64,000 bases of DNA from Anas platyrhynchos (taxonomy: Eukaryota > Chordata > Aves > Anseriformes > Anatidae). The notes below the pieces were generated by a model. That model saw nothing but the letters and a program-made list of their open reading frames with translations. It ran no database searches and had not been told where the DNA came from. Each line of letters begins with the position of its first letter. Position 1 is the stretch's first letter. The position numbers and the translations under genes were made by a program. The stretch lies in NCBI RefSeq assembly GCF_047663525.1, contig NC_092590.1, positions 8,452,001-8,516,000 on the forward strand, written 5' to 3'. Of the stretch, positions 25,396 to 38,146 are shown piece after piece.

Positions 25396-26337
25396 AATCT
25401 AAAATAATCTCCAGTCAGAAACCCAGTGCTTAGCTGTAGAACAAGAACAAATTGCCAGACAATCAGCTGAAGCAGGAGGTTCCAATTTTGCAGAGCTTTG
25501 GGGGCTCCTGGCAGAGAGGAAGGCTGTGTTATATACATGCTGACAAGTACAAGATAAGCAAGCTTCCCTCTTGCTGCAGTCTTGTCAGTTTAATTACCCT
25601 CCGGTGTCTATTTGTGATAGCCACTTGGGAAGTCAGTACTGAGGATACGAGTTTGTCAGATTCCACTCGTTATCAAGGAATTACACATTTTGGCAGAAAA
25701 AAATAGGGCTTGGATTAAAAGGGGTGAAAACATCCACAGCAGTAACACACAAAACATTTCCCTTTAAACTTATTTCTAAATGACCAGCAAAGCTCCAAAA
25801 CCAAAATTCCTCTTTGCCAAGGGAGTCAAAGCTACTGGAGTTGTAAACAGCGTTAGGTCATTTGTCTAAACGTAATCAACAGCAAAGATTCTTGCTATCT
25901 GCTTTCATACACATAAACATACTCTTAAGGATCTGTATTATGCTTATAAAAATTCAACCTTATATTAACATAACCTCATTTCTGATTCATGTAAGTTGAG
26001 ATTGAGGCAGATTCTATAACAACTTGAGGAATTTTTTTTCCTACAGTGATTAAGTTATATGAGGAAATGTTATTGGTGAAGTAGTTATAATTTCCTATTC
26101 TTGGATATGAAGTAGTTGATCTTGTTATGCAAGAAGAAACCAACCTAATTGTCACATTAATACTGTACATTGACATGTTAATACTGCAGAAGTTTGCCCT
26201 GGAGTATGGCATTTTATTCATGTTAATTATACGTAATTGTTTGTTCGCTGCCTTTCAAAAGTACCTCTGATACATTCAGTTCAAATTCCGGAGTTTTCAC
26301 TGTGCATGTTTGAAAAGACCTTTGCCTTTGTTTTAAT

Positions 26338-26364
26338 TAAATATTAAAAGGCCTTTAATATTTA
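26338..26364. repeat. 11-bp inverted repeat with 5-base spacer
   Basis: Perfect arms TAAATATTAAA (26338-26348) and TTTAATATTTA (26354-26364) flank AGGCC. It is preceded by TTTTAATTAA, making a dense AT palindrome that could be a paired homeodomain-type site or simply a cruciform. Confidence 0.85.
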
Positions 26365-29180
26365 GCACTCTCATTTTTTTGATGTAAACTCTCCCCAAGT
26401 TATTGTTCATTCTCAAATTTGAATTCATTTCCCATTTCATGCCATTTTTCTCAGCATGTAACTGTGAAGGGCATGGAATAAGAAGGCATTGTTAACGGCT
26501 GTGACTTTCTATGTAATTAATAGCAGAGGACCACCTCGTTGGTCTATGACGTGATGTAACTTTAAGTCATGTTTTTCTGATTTGCTGTCAGGGAAGCCTT
26601 TGGTGACTGGACTCTAGCTGTTTTTTATTGTTGTTGTTGATGTTTGTTTGTTCATTTTTAATTTCTTTCATTGTGTTCTGTGCACTGCCTAATGCAGTAG
26701 GGCCTAAATCTCAAGCAGGTCTTCCAGGAACTGTTGCAATATAGACATGTAATAACATCAACTCTTTTTGACAATTCATTCTTCTTCCAGTTGACTATTG
26801 GTGTTGTGAATTATTTTTTCTCCAACTATACAGTTCCACACTCCTCTACCCCTCTGTATTTTATTTTGTAGTTTACAACTTTGTTAGGAATTTCAAAAAT
26901 GATTTTTCTGTTGATAGTGGGCTTCAGAACATGACCCAGATTAATAGTCTTCAGTGTTTTTCTTTATTTTTATTTTTAGCAAGTAACAAGTAGGTTATTA
27001 AATATTAAATTGAGGTATAAAACATTCTTATCCACTGTGATACTTTCTGTATTTTTTTTCTTTTTTTTTTTTTTTCTTCTGGTTCCTTGAGGAATTCTGT
27101 TTACATTGATAGAGACTTGATTAGGATGTCATACAGGTTGGCTCTTATCTGCCTGAGATTAACAAGCATTTGACTGCTTTTGGAGAAAGGATAGATACTG
27201 GCCTCAAGGGTTTGTTGATGTGACCTGGTTTGCTCTACCAGTCATAAATTTCCCATATCTGCATATCTGTACAAAGGAGGGAGAGAAGTTTAAAGGATAG
27301 TATTGGCAAATTTCCAAAGACTACACTTTTGTTAGTCTGCATTAAAGTTCACATGAAACGAAGAAATAAAAGCAAGCAAGAAAATAGAAATGAGGATGTG
27401 GAATCTCCCATAGTGAAAAAAAAGCGAAACTTTTCTTGAAGAGCAGAGAGAGAGAGAATGAGCATTGGATGACATTTCTCCTAGAGTTTTGAAAAAGTTT
27501 ATACGAAAACTTCATGTATAATGCCAAGCTTTTTTAATGTCTGTCTAGTCGGGTTGTCCCCTAAGAATATCTCAAGAAACATATATATTTAAGGCAATGC
27601 TAAAAGGGAACTGGGAATGATTATGAATTTCATTGCAGTGTTTTTAAATATTTTTGGGAAAAGGATGGGAAAAAAGAAAGAATAATTTGAAGATAAATGG
27701 AGTACAGAATTAAGTACAGAATGGGTTTACTATATGTAGATTGCTGGCAACTAACCTGGTAGTGTATTTTGGAATTGTAATGTGTGCCAGTGCTACAAAC
27801 TCAGAACCCAGTAATGATCTTCCTCAAGTCAAAAACTGAAAAGTAGACATCAGACTGTGTTGGATCAGCCCCAGAGTTTGTTTGACAATGATCATGCAGT
27901 TCTTTCTGTTTGTCATTAACAAAAATAAAGTTGTCAGGACAGTTTGCTCTTTTGCTGCTATTGGGTTTATTGGCTTTCCACTGTTATGCTAATAAAACCT
28001 TTTGTCAGCAGATGCAAATGAGACCTAGTTTAGCAACAGCAGAACTTTTTAACACATTTTTTATTTTTTCCATACAGAATTACATTTTAAGGGCTGAATG
28101 GAAACCACATGAAGAAGGCAGATATAAATGTCCTTAATGCAAATCTGCAATACTGTTTGTGCTGACTTCTTTTCCCCCTGCTTTCATGTCCAGCCAGGTA
28201 TGTCCTATTCATGTAAGAGTCTAGCCTTCCACTGATTCTTAGAAAACTCAGATGGTATCTGAAGGATACAAATTTGTCATTTTCATTTGACTAAGGTCAG
28301 TTGGAAAGAAAACGCAAATGATTCTAAACAAAAATACAGGATCTTCCTGTACTCAAGATCCAAACTTAATTGCTTGGCCCCTATTAAATGCCCTGAGAAA
28401 GGTTTGGAAGATTAGTTTTGTTAAACAAAGAAAAGCTTCCTCTTTTTTATGGATAGCTAAATCTATTTTATTATGTCCATAAAAGCACAGCATTACCGAG
28501 ATTTGAGATTGAAATTCTAGGAAACTACGACTGGGTTTGGTTACAACTGCATAGCTATCACAAGCTGCCAGGGCTTCGCCTCTAGCTGGAGGGCTCAAGG
28601 CTCATACTTCAAGAAGCAAGTCTTATATACTCTTACTATTTCATTATGAAGTTCTGCATGATGATAGCTATATTATCCTTGTTTGTATCTCATTTATTGC
28701 AATAAATTTACTGAAACCATGTTGGTAAATATAATATGTAGAAAACTGTCATGAACTGCCTGTTTTGTACATGAAGGCATGATAAAAATACTGCTTTCTT
28801 CTCTTCATTCAGGCAGTAAAACCACAAGTAACCATGTTATCTCCTTTTTATTTTATTATCTTTATAATCTGTCCTACACACTGAAAGCACTGGTTGTATC
28901 CTTTGCAAGACCACCTAAATTACACTAGCATATTTCTGTTCACAGAGTATGAAATTGAAATGTAACAGACTTCAATGTGAAGAACATCAGAGAAGCTGAA
29001 AAACAGCTAGGACTGCCACTAGTTCTGATTGAATACACTTATATAATCGTATATCCTAACACAAGCTGTGGCATAGATTGTAAAAAATTAGTCCAAACAG
29101 TCCATATGATCCACAACCTGTTAACCTTTTCCATTTTACTTTGGAAAATCAGTCCTCTAGAAACTAAAAATTAATCCAGA

Positions 29181-29201
29181 CCCCCCCCCCCCCCCCCCCC
29201 C
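29181..29201. repeat. Poly-C homopolymer, 21 bases
   Basis: An uninterrupted run of 21 C (poly-G on the minus strand) lies in AT-rich surroundings, with ATCCAGA before and GACATTTT after. Pure C runs of this length are much rarer than A/T runs in vertebrate DNA. Confidence 0.95.
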
Positions 29202-30299
29202 GACATTTTATCATTGTTTAATTAGAGCATTCTTTAATTGGTACATCTTTAACCAGAATGGAGACCTCTGGTCTTATTTCTTTTGCTCTCTTCTTGTCAG
29301 AGGTCAAATCTTTTAGGGAAAAAAATGGTTTTATTAAAGAAAATGCTTTTGTGTTCCTTAAGATTCTTGTGTTTTAAATACCTACAGGAAATGTTTTTCA
29401 TTAGATGAAGAATAAAAGAGGCAAATGTTATTGTGCATACCCATATTTGGCATTTGATGATAAGCAGCCAAAAAATCAATGTGACCCATATGTCCAAACA
29501 GTATGCCGCTGGGGCATGTTTTCTGTAATGCACCGCAAAGGAGATCATGTGTTGTGTAGCTGGCATATGCATTTATTCTCTCTTATTTGCCTTTGTAGGA
29601 AATTACAAAACAGCATTTTTCAGAGTAGTGTTATGTTTTTTTCTTCTTTGTCTGCATTAGTCTTTTGCGCAGAGGTTGGATGTAATGATCCTCTTCCCCT
29701 TCATTGCAGCCACTGTTGGCAGGATGGATGAGAAGTAATCAGTGTGAATTATTATCTTGTTTCAGATTCTAGATTATGAAAATAGAAGCAGCTGGTGAAT
29801 AGCAGAAGAGATATTCCTTGTGTGGCAGATATGTCATACCTCTTAGTCATTACCTCTGTCTTGAGTGTTTCTCAGGAAGATCTTACCTTTGAGAAGAGTT
29901 CGCTGATATCTGCTTGTATAAAAAGTTTTAACCTTCAAACTACAGGAGAATGTGAGAGAATTTCTAGGTGGCTTGGTTGACAGAAGCATCCCTTACTTCA
30001 TCTTGGTCTCTGTTCCCTTGCAACCCATATTTCAACAGCCATGTTCAGCAGGTGTAGTTCAGGCAGAGAAGTTTGCAGAGGCAGTGGCCATTTCTCAAAC
30101 GTGACCAATAACATTACACATTTTATCTTTTTCAGCAGGTCTTCTTGTTCTTCTATTAGTAAGGTTTCGGTCTAATTCAAGTTCAGTTAGTTAGTGACTA
30201 AGGAAGTAGTTACTCCGGAAACCCACACTTGTGTAGTGAATGAGTTGAAGCAGTTGTTGGTAATGCTGTTTATGAAGCTTATAGTGACAAATTGTATTT

Positions 30300-30480
30300 T
30301 CTTTTCATAAAGCAGTTCAGAAAGTTTAATAATTTTATTGGCTTGGATAATAATCAGGGTCTCTATGATAAGATTCAGGCATCTAATTCAGAGGTTTAAT
30401 TTTAATTAAACTTTGCCCAGTGGATTTGAAAATAGAGCCTTTTAATTAAGTGCCTTAACATGGATTTGTACAAACAGCTT
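30300..30480. promoter_or_regulatory. TAAT-rich block with palindrome, candidate enhancer
   Basis: A cluster of homeodomain-type cores: GTTTAATAATTTTATTGG, GATAATAATC, and a perfect 8-bp inverted repeat GTTTAATT-TT-AATTAAAC at 30394-30411. TTTTAATTAAG at 30440-30450 follows. Overall pattern resembles deeply conserved vertebrate non-coding elements, but conservation could not be checked. Confidence 0.22.
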
Positions 30481-32547
30481 TTTTATTTCCTGATCAAACT
30501 TGATGGACATTTCTTGAACTTTGTCTTCTGGCACTTTGTGTTACGTCAAGAGTATATTTAGTTGTATGCCTGTATACCTGTGTATGCGAGCTGTCCCCTC
30601 TATAATCCCTTACTGTTTTGCAACGATTAAACATGAGATTCAACATAAACATAGGGAGCAAAGATGGGGAGGATTGAAGGTCAGTGAGTCATTCACAGAG
30701 TCAGCAGCTTTCAAATTTGGATTGAAAAGAGCTTAAAGTGGGATGGAGTGAGACCTCAGGGGACAGTGGCTAGAAATACTGTACGATGCACTACAGTTGG
30801 GCATAAATCTTGATATATCTCTTTAGCTGCATTTGATATTTGACAAGGAAGAAAAAAATATTGCTTTCAGTTGTGCAATTTTGAAAAAAATTTGAAAAAA
30901 ATAAAGAAAGCAAAGATGCCAGAACTGGATGACGCGTTCCCTTGTGCTTTGTTAAATACAGAGATGAGATCCTTTCTTTTCTCCCACTCATCGTTCTCTT
31001 GTTTTATATTTGAAAGGCATGGCAGTGTCTTAAGTCACAACATATCCCTGGGAAGTTGTTTGTTGTTGGTTGCTTTGGCTCCTCATTGTTGGCCCTCATT
31101 TTGTAGGCGTGGCCTCCATGTTGTGCTCCCAAATACTTCGCTTTGTATTTCACAGAATTGAAATGAATACTGTCTGAAAACCTGCAGACGGCTATGAAAT
31201 TCAGATCAGTTCATTTTACAAACCTGTCTTCCTTGTTATCTGAGTATTTCACTGTAATTATCATTAATGACTTCTGGATGGTATAGAAAATGGTATCTCA
31301 TGGTGTATATCATGATTTAGACTGATTGTGATATGGAGTGAAGTCAGAGGTCTTGTAAAAGTCTGTATCTGTTACATCTGCACAGTTACTTTCTCTCTAA
31401 AAACCCTTGAGAATGAAGTCAGGTGTCTTTGATAAGACTATTCCTTTATAAAACAGTATCAACTGGCATTTATGTTCATAAATTATTAGTTTCAGTAGTT
31501 ATCAGCAGTACACAGGAGTCTAATGACTGAGTCTGCAAAGGCAGACTAAGAGGAAATTAAGTGCATTGTCAAAGGGCTTAAATGCACTGTCGAGGAGTCT
31601 GAGAGACATTGCCAAATATGTGTGCATCTGGAAATTAGGAAAGACAGAACACTACTCTTTAGCTCTGTATTAAGTTAAATCCACATAAAATTTTTCTTTA
31701 TTTTGTCCAGGAGTGTTGTCAAGCTTCTGGCCTGACGATACCTTGTTGTATTTGGTACACTCCATGAAGAATGTTTCTCTTTTCTCTCCCTCTCCCTCTG
31801 CTCTTCTCTTTTTGCATTTAAAAATGTTTCAAGATTAATTAAAAATATATTTTCTCAGCATCTATCAAAGGACTCTTGTAAGAAATCTCTTTTCATTTTA
31901 GTACTTCATGTTGCTTCACATTTTCCTTGCTTACTGAAGCACTGGCTGATAGAAACACAGCAATCTAAATGGCTGATAATTTCTTTATATCCATCTTGGA
32001 AAAACTGCACTATTTTCTTTTGTTCTTCAGCTATGGCAAAAAAAATTATCCTTTGCAGATTAACCTTACAATTTTGCTTCCAGAAACCTTGGTTACAATG
32101 GTTCAATAGTTTCATAGGCAATATTCTTTTGTTAGAAAATATTCTACTGTAGTTGCCTTCTGTTTGACTTTGGTTTTTGAATCTCACTTGAAGATGTTTC
32201 AGTTTTCTTTTCTTGCTTCTAAATTCCTGTTTTGATGTTTTTATGACTTTGTTAGTATCTAGTGCAAAATGCTGGGAAATATGAGTTGATAGTCTTAAGA
32301 CCTATTACTTTGATTTTCTGCCTATTAAATTGCTTGGTTTATTCCATCCTAAATTATACATATTTCCAAGTTAAATGCTAAAATATGAACATGAGATTTA
32401 ACTGAGGACTCAACAAAATGTTTAATCTAACTAGATAAGTTTTCAACTGCTCAGTAAGTGTGAAAAACTACTTCATGTTCACTAAACTGTCACCCTTAGC
32501 AATTTTGTCCAATATATCACTGAAGATAAGATCAGATACTACTAGAT

Positions 32548-32570
32548 TTGTTTTGTTTTGTTTTGTTTTT
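32548..32570. repeat. (TTTTG)n microsatellite
   Basis: Four TTTTG-type units in a T-rich context. Confidence 0.85.
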
Positions 32571-34192
32571 CTCCTGCTAGATCTTACTCTCTTTCTTATC
32601 ATCTCATTATATTGCTTTCTTCTTCTTTATTGTTTGGCCTTGCAATTGCAGAAAACCATTCCTTAGGATCACTGCACTCAGATCTTGTGTGTCTGTACTC
32701 AGATTTGTGTTTGCTGAGATCTGGACTGGAGGAAGCTGCTTAAAATAGAATGAGTGTTCTTAGGTTAAGTTCAATGTATCAGATGTAATGTGTAGCTCAG
32801 GGAGACAGGAGTAACATGGCAAGAAAGAATATAACTGTAAGAGAGAGAGTTGAAGAAAGATGAAAATGTGCAAAATGTGAAAATAAATGTAACTGTTCTG
32901 AAGTGGCAAAAAAAATAAAAAATAAAAAAAGAAATTAATGACAGCAGATCCCATAAAAAGATAAGGTCTGAGATAATTTCATTATCTTCTCCAGATGTGG
33001 CTTCATTAGGTCTGGCTAGAATCCTGTTTGGCATAAAATTCTGAGATTTTGGAACTTTTGTTCATTCAGCATTGGACGAAGACCGAAGGGATGAGGACTA
33101 ATAAAAGACTCTAAAGAGTGTCATGATAGAGAATAGACAAATACACCACCTTCTGCAATAGAGGGATGATGTACTTTGCAGTTTGGACTTCCCAAAGGTC
33201 GTTTTATAACTCTTGGCTGCACAGTTGGTTTGATAAATTGATGTTTATTTGCACAAAAAGGAGTGGCCCTAGCAGAGAAGATGAACTTCATAGTGTAGGT
33301 CCCTTGTTTTAAATAAAAGACAAGAAGATCCTGGGAGCCATTTCCCCAGCAATGAAACAGCGTTCCAACAGTGAATGGTAGGACCAAACACATGCCTCTG
33401 TTTGGGAGTTTTTTTGTTGCTTGATATTTCGTTTAGCCAGCATGTTAGTAGAGACATCACCATGACCATTATTACTTCTAATCCCAAATGAAACTATTAA
33501 ATAAGCATTGACTTTGTTGCTGTTCCTGTAAACGTTGTAGTTTATTTTTGAAATATAATGGTTAAACAGGGTGTAGCATTCTTTATGGCCATCTGTTTTT
33601 TAAATGTTCTGGCAAAAATAAAACAGATACATGTATATAGCTAAATAGTGGAATCAGTGTTAACTACACATCCAAAAACATTCAAAGGCCAAAAAATTAC
33701 TTTTATTTTCTTCCTGTGAGTGAGTCTGCTATGTCTCCTAGAACATAGAGGGACAATGTATTTTTCTATATCATTATACCGTAGATAAACACCTGTTTAT
33801 GCAGCCACCATGCAGTGTTTGTCAGGTTGTTGTAATCCAATCATGAAAAAAATTCACTGCACCCTTCCTCATTTAAAAACTGAAAAAAAAAATATATTAA
33901 AAATCCCTCTAAAGAACTGGGATGGTATGGTTGCACCTTGAAAAGGACAACCATGATGCCTCAGTTTAATTGCATTTGTACTGTCTGTTACTCTTTGTTC
34001 TGGTGAGACTTGAAGTGAAAGATTTTGATTTTCCAAAGTGACTCATTGTTCTGGATGCCTTAAGATTCTGCAAATTTCCAGGGTGAGACATATAGAAAAA
34101 TCTGAATTTTCTTCTCATTTTCAGACAGTCAAGCCTGCTTCATGTCCCTTACAGACTGCTTGCACTCTGAAGACATGAAAATTGAAAACATT

Positions 34193-34378
34193 TCACAGAA
34201 TCACAGAAAGGACAAGGTTGGAAGGGACGTCTGAAATCATCCAGTCCAACTCCCTGCCTTGCAGGCTCACCTAGATCACATTGCACAGGATGGCATCCGG
34301 GCACGTTTTGGATATTGCCAGAGAAAGAGACTCCACAGCCTCTCTGGGCAAACTATTCCAGTGCTCTGTCACCCAGAT
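34193..34378 (-). mobile_element. CR1 LINE 3' end, sense on minus strand
   Basis: On + the copy begins with the reversed CR1 tail TCACAGAATCACAGAA. It then shows AAGGTTGGAAGGGACG, AATCATCCAGTCCAACTCCC, GGCTCACCTAGATCACATTG, AGAGACTCCACAGCCTCTCT, GGGCAAACTATTCCAGTGCT and CTGTCACCC, all landmarks of the CR1 3' UTR read in antisense. Only about 185 bases of the 3' end are present, the usual severe 5' truncation. It is well preserved compared with the other copies here, so it is probably the youngest. Confidence 0.92.
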
Positions 34379-35484
34379 CATCCCTTTTTCCTGCATTCTG
34401 TGAAAGGAAAGTATATTTCTTACATTTATATTTTTAATGTAAATGCTCATTTGGAAAAAGCTACTGATGCTAATGAGTATTTCTTCCAGAAATGGGAAGG
34501 TTGAAAAATCTTTTGGTGAAGGAGATTCAGGATGAATGACAACCTTCTAAAACAGGAATGAATTTGATTGCGTCTTTTTTTAAAACCTGCTACCAGTGAT
34601 ATCCTAGAAATAATTAGTAAGTCAGTGTTATTTGCTGTTTTTTTTCTGACTAGCAGACCAGGACACTGCATTCAATGCTATGGTAAAAATCTGAGTTGGA
34701 GTACTTGTGATTTTATATTTTAAATTAGACACAGATCACGCAGAACGTACTGCTAACTCACGTGGTGGAGATTAATTTGTATCTATAAATAACCCTGAAA
34801 AATATATATGTTCCCAGTTTTACTTGGACATTCTCCTAAAACTTTTGTCTTGTGAAGATTGTGCTTCTTCATTATTAAAAATAAAATAAAAAAAAACCCT
34901 CCCTCATTCTATACAATTTTATTTTTTCCCTATACAAACCACAATAAAATTGGAAGAATGTCCATTCTTATTAAAGCTGTTTCAGGCAAAGTAATTTATT
35001 ACAACCACAAAAGTATTAATGATACACCAATTGTTAAAAATGAAGTTTTAGAGACATCTCAGGGTTCTTCACCAGCCTCAGAGTTCAAGGGAGACTAATG
35101 TAGTGCTTTCGCTTCTTTTGGAGGAGAAAAAGAAAATAAAAGTAAGCTTTAATATTATTATAATTGCTTATCTGAGAAACTGAGAAGAATTATGCTAAGC
35201 CTAAATATCATTGAATTTTGCGTTCACAGGATGAAATCCAACCAGAAATTCTATTTTCTCAGAAGCTGATAATGGGTAGCTCCATGTAATGTGCCAACAC
35301 CTCCAAATATTTGTCTTTGTTCATTGTGTTTCTAATTTTACTGAAGACTTAATGCAAGTTGATGACTTGGAAAGGAAGCGTTTCTAAAATCTGCATAGTT
35401 ATTGTGGGATAGCAATAGTCGTATTATGTTCCTTTCACAATAAGATTAAATCTGTCGTTGTTTATTTTTATGGCCCTCCTAAAT

Positions 35485-35505
35485 TTTATTTATTTATTTA
35501 TTTTA
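35485..35505. repeat. (TTTA)n microsatellite
   Basis: Four to five TTTA units inside a T-rich stretch. Confidence 0.85.
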
Positions 35506-36237
35506 AGGTCTAAACCAGTCTCCTTTGCTTTCAGTCCACTTTTACGGTACATTCAACACCTCAGAGTCAAGCCAATCATGATCACCAACTTCGGTGAAGG
35601 TAAAACGTGTTGTTTGCTTGCAGTTATGACAATCTTTCCCACAGTCTCCTTCCACTTTCTTTACCAGAAGCCTCCATGTCTGATCCAATAAGCATAAAAA
35701 TATGTCAACTTCTGAACCATGAGTACTTCAATGATAAAGGAATGTCTACCTCACTTTTATAAAGGCTTTTTTAAGAGCCTTTCAGAGCCTATTGCACTTA
35801 CTGTAAAAATAGTTTCCTAAGCTCCAGTCATTTTTATCATATTGGTTGGAAACTGAAAGAGAGTTACAAACCTCTGATTTGTAACACTTCAAGTGCAAGT
35901 GGTGAGCAATTAGAATGATATCAGAGGAAAAAGGAGGAAGTCTGTATCTCAAACCATTGTGGTTTTAATCAGAACAGATTTATGTAATTCTTGGTCAGTG
36001 TAAACTGACTCTGCTGTTTTGAAGTCAACAGACCTAGACCATTTAACTTAATGCAGGAGTAGGAATTTATTGCTTTCCATATATGAAGTGCCATTTATAA
36101 AAAAGCAAACACATCCAAAAAAAAAAAAGCCCTGATCCCAAGAGACCGTCCCTACCATCCCTTTTAAACTTCTGGTTTACTTCTAAAGTGTTCTTCTGTC
36201 CATGCCATGTATTAGCTGTTTTCTATTTCTATTCTAG

Positions 36238-36381
36238 CTGCCTGTACCGTGAGGACAAGCTTACGAGTGGCCTCCGACCCAAATGCATGTGCACGGCTCC
36301 CAGTCTTTGTAGCTGTATTGCTCCAGGGACTTCTCCGTCAAAGCAGGGAACGGGACAACCTATCACCTCTGCTGGTGCCAG
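36238..36381 (+). other. Exon-like segment with splice signals, unassigned
   Basis: A pyrimidine-rich acceptor (TTTTCTATTTCTATTCTAG) ends at 36237, and CCAG|GTGAAC gives a donor after 36381. The 144-base interval is a multiple of three, GC-richer than its flanks and holds several CpGs. Two of three frames are open throughout. One frame gives a cysteine-rich peptide containing CLYREDKLTSGLRPKCMC. I do not recognise the product and found no partner exons. It could be an exon of an unannotated coding or non-coding transcript, or chance. Confidence 0.22.
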
Positions 36382-36809
36382 GTGAACCTTGGCCCCATAT
36401 ACAGGAGAGAAGTTGGTGGAAGGACAATTTCAGTGCATTTGGGTGATGACCAGACTGCCGTGCTTTAAGCCAAAATGTTCTGATGTGGATGGGCTTTCGA
36501 GCTGAAACCCTTTTGTCTTCTAGCTGGTAGGGCGTGGAAGACTGCAGGATGGGGTTAGAGAGTTGATTAACATCTGTACTCCCTTCTGGGGCCTTGTTCT
36601 GGTTTTGAGGCAAGAGTAACTTGGTGGCTATTCAGCTGTGCTTTCCCCCTGCCAAATCAGGCATCCCAGAGATCCATGTCTTACTTACTCATCACATTTT
36701 GCTTTGTGTTTGTGTGTTAACATTCCTTGCTGAAGCCATGCAGTATCGCATCCCACATGTCGACCAGGGTGTTGTTCTCAGTGTGGGAAAATATTGGAAA
36801 ATGAAAAGA

Positions 36810-36828
36810 TTTTTTTTTTTTTTTTTTT
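36810..36828. repeat. Poly-T run, 19 bases
   Basis: Uninterrupted T homopolymer after GAAAAGA. Confidence 0.9.
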
Positions 36829-37626
36829 GGCATTCAAAGTTTATAGCTCAGAAACCTGAGGTAAATGGTATGTTACTACTGGGCCAAGGGGTCACCCTGT
36901 CTCCATAAAACTGCCTCTTGCAATGTGATATGAGCCATTGTTCAGCCCTTGGGACAGACAGGGAGTTAAAAGGTGAGGCTGTCATCCTCCTTGCGTCCCC
37001 TAGGTGCAGAGTGTTATGGAGAGAAATGCACATGAGGGGAAGATTTCTGAGCATGAAAGACAGAAGGGTATTTCAATGTAATTAGAGTTCATCAAATCTG
37101 TCAAAACTGTGTAGACCTGTGCAACTAAAGTGAGTGCAGCTGTGCTCTCTGCATTGCACTTCATGTTGTATTTCATGGGTAGCCATAACTGTAGGTTACA
37201 AAGCTTGTTTAATTTATACTGGCAACGCTGAGTGTCTAGGAAATAATAGTATAGTGGTGATGTGTGAATCTCAAAGTATTCAGAGGTTTGTTCTGGTTTG
37301 GACTTTACTTTTTTGGACTTTTTTACTTTAGCAGTAAAAAGCACAGATGCTGATCCGAGCCTATTGGGTCTCTCCAAACAGGCTGGGGACCCCAGTACAG
37401 AAGAAGTCTCCTAAGTTTTTTGGCCACTGCTAGATTTAATTTTGAACTGGATGGGCCACTGCCCAAGGCAACTGCAACCAAATGGTAGCAATCAGCAGCA
37501 AAGAGAGCCAGAGAGAAATGCAAAAGCTACACAAGTAATGTAGCCGGGTTTCATTTCAGTTGAACTCTGGCATGTTTCTTCTTATTGGCTCTGAAATGTC
37601 TTGGCACGTAGATCAAGATATCCAAG

Positions 37627-38146
37627 TGTTGTGGGTTAACCCCAGTAGGCAGCTAAGTGCTACAAAGCCACTTGCTCACTTCCACCCATGGCCCCCCAAC
37701 CCCAGAGGGCCAGGGGAAGAGGAAAAGAAGAGGAAAAGCAAGAAAACTTGGGGTCACAACACAGTTGCTTAACAAGCAAAGAAGAGGTGAAGAAGAAAGA
37801 AGGAAAACAAGAGAATTGATACAAAGCAATCACTCACCACTTCCCATGGGTAGAACAACGCCCAGCCAGCTCCCAAGCAGAAGATGTCATGGCATTATTT
37901 GGCCTTGAATATCTCTTTGGTTAGTTCTGCCTGCTCGTGTCCCCTCCCCACCGCCTGTGTGCGTCCCAAGTCTGTTCATTGAAGGGCAGAGGGAGAAGCA
38001 GGGAAGGCCCTGATGCTGTGCAAACACCCTGCAGCAACAGCTAAAACTTGGGCGTGTTATCAGCATTGTTTTTGTCACAAATCTAAAACAGGACCATCCG
38101 AGCCTTTATGAAGAAAATTAACTCCATCCCAGCCAGGCCCACTGCA
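37627..38146 (-). mobile_element. Solo LTR of a bird endogenous retrovirus (ERVL-like), sense on minus strand
   Basis: The block starts TGTTGTGGGTTAACCCCAG, contains GGCAGCTAAGTGCTACAAAG, CAATCACTCACCAC, CGCCCAGCCAGCTCCC and GAAAATTAACTCCATCCCAG, and ends CACTGCA. These are landmarks of a very common bird LTR family read in antisense. It has TG...CA ends and is flanked by a perfect 5-base target-site duplication, CCAAG at 37622-37626 and 38147-38151. Five bases is the size expected for ERVL integration. No internal retroviral sequence or second LTR is adjacent, so this is a solo LTR left by LTR-LTR recombination. Compared with my memory of the family, the stretch that normally carries the TATA box appears deleted (near 37880), and no AATAAA/ATTAAA is seen where the poly(A) signal should be. 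It is therefore probably inactive. Confidence 0.88.

Larger units (their letters stand above)
20830..34192. other. Intergenic sequence, no gene seen
   Basis: About 13 kb of unique AT-rich DNA between two CR1 copies. It contains the long (TA)n palindrome (21319-21380), a short TA run at 24595-24608, (GTTT)n plus T-run at 25353-25395, an inverted repeat at 26338-26364, a T-rich stretch at 27052-27080, the poly-C tract at 29181-29201, a motif-rich block at 30300-30480, (TTTTG)n at 32548-32570 and an A-rich stretch at 32908-32932. Open frames are short and unrecognised. Confidence 0.65.
34379..37626. other. Intergenic sequence, no gene seen
   Basis: Unique sequence with a (TTTA)n run (35485-35505), an A-run at 36119-36128, a 19-base T-run (36810-36828), and two exon-like segments on + that have flanking splice signals (35535-35599 and 36238-36381, see separate entry and findings). 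Confidence 0.6.

Noticed and set aside
34259-34504. 81-codon open frame on +
   Set aside because: Starts within the antisense CR1 at 34193-34378.
37560-37908. Open frames of 70 and 83 codons on +
   Set aside because: They run into the solo LTR; repeat-derived.
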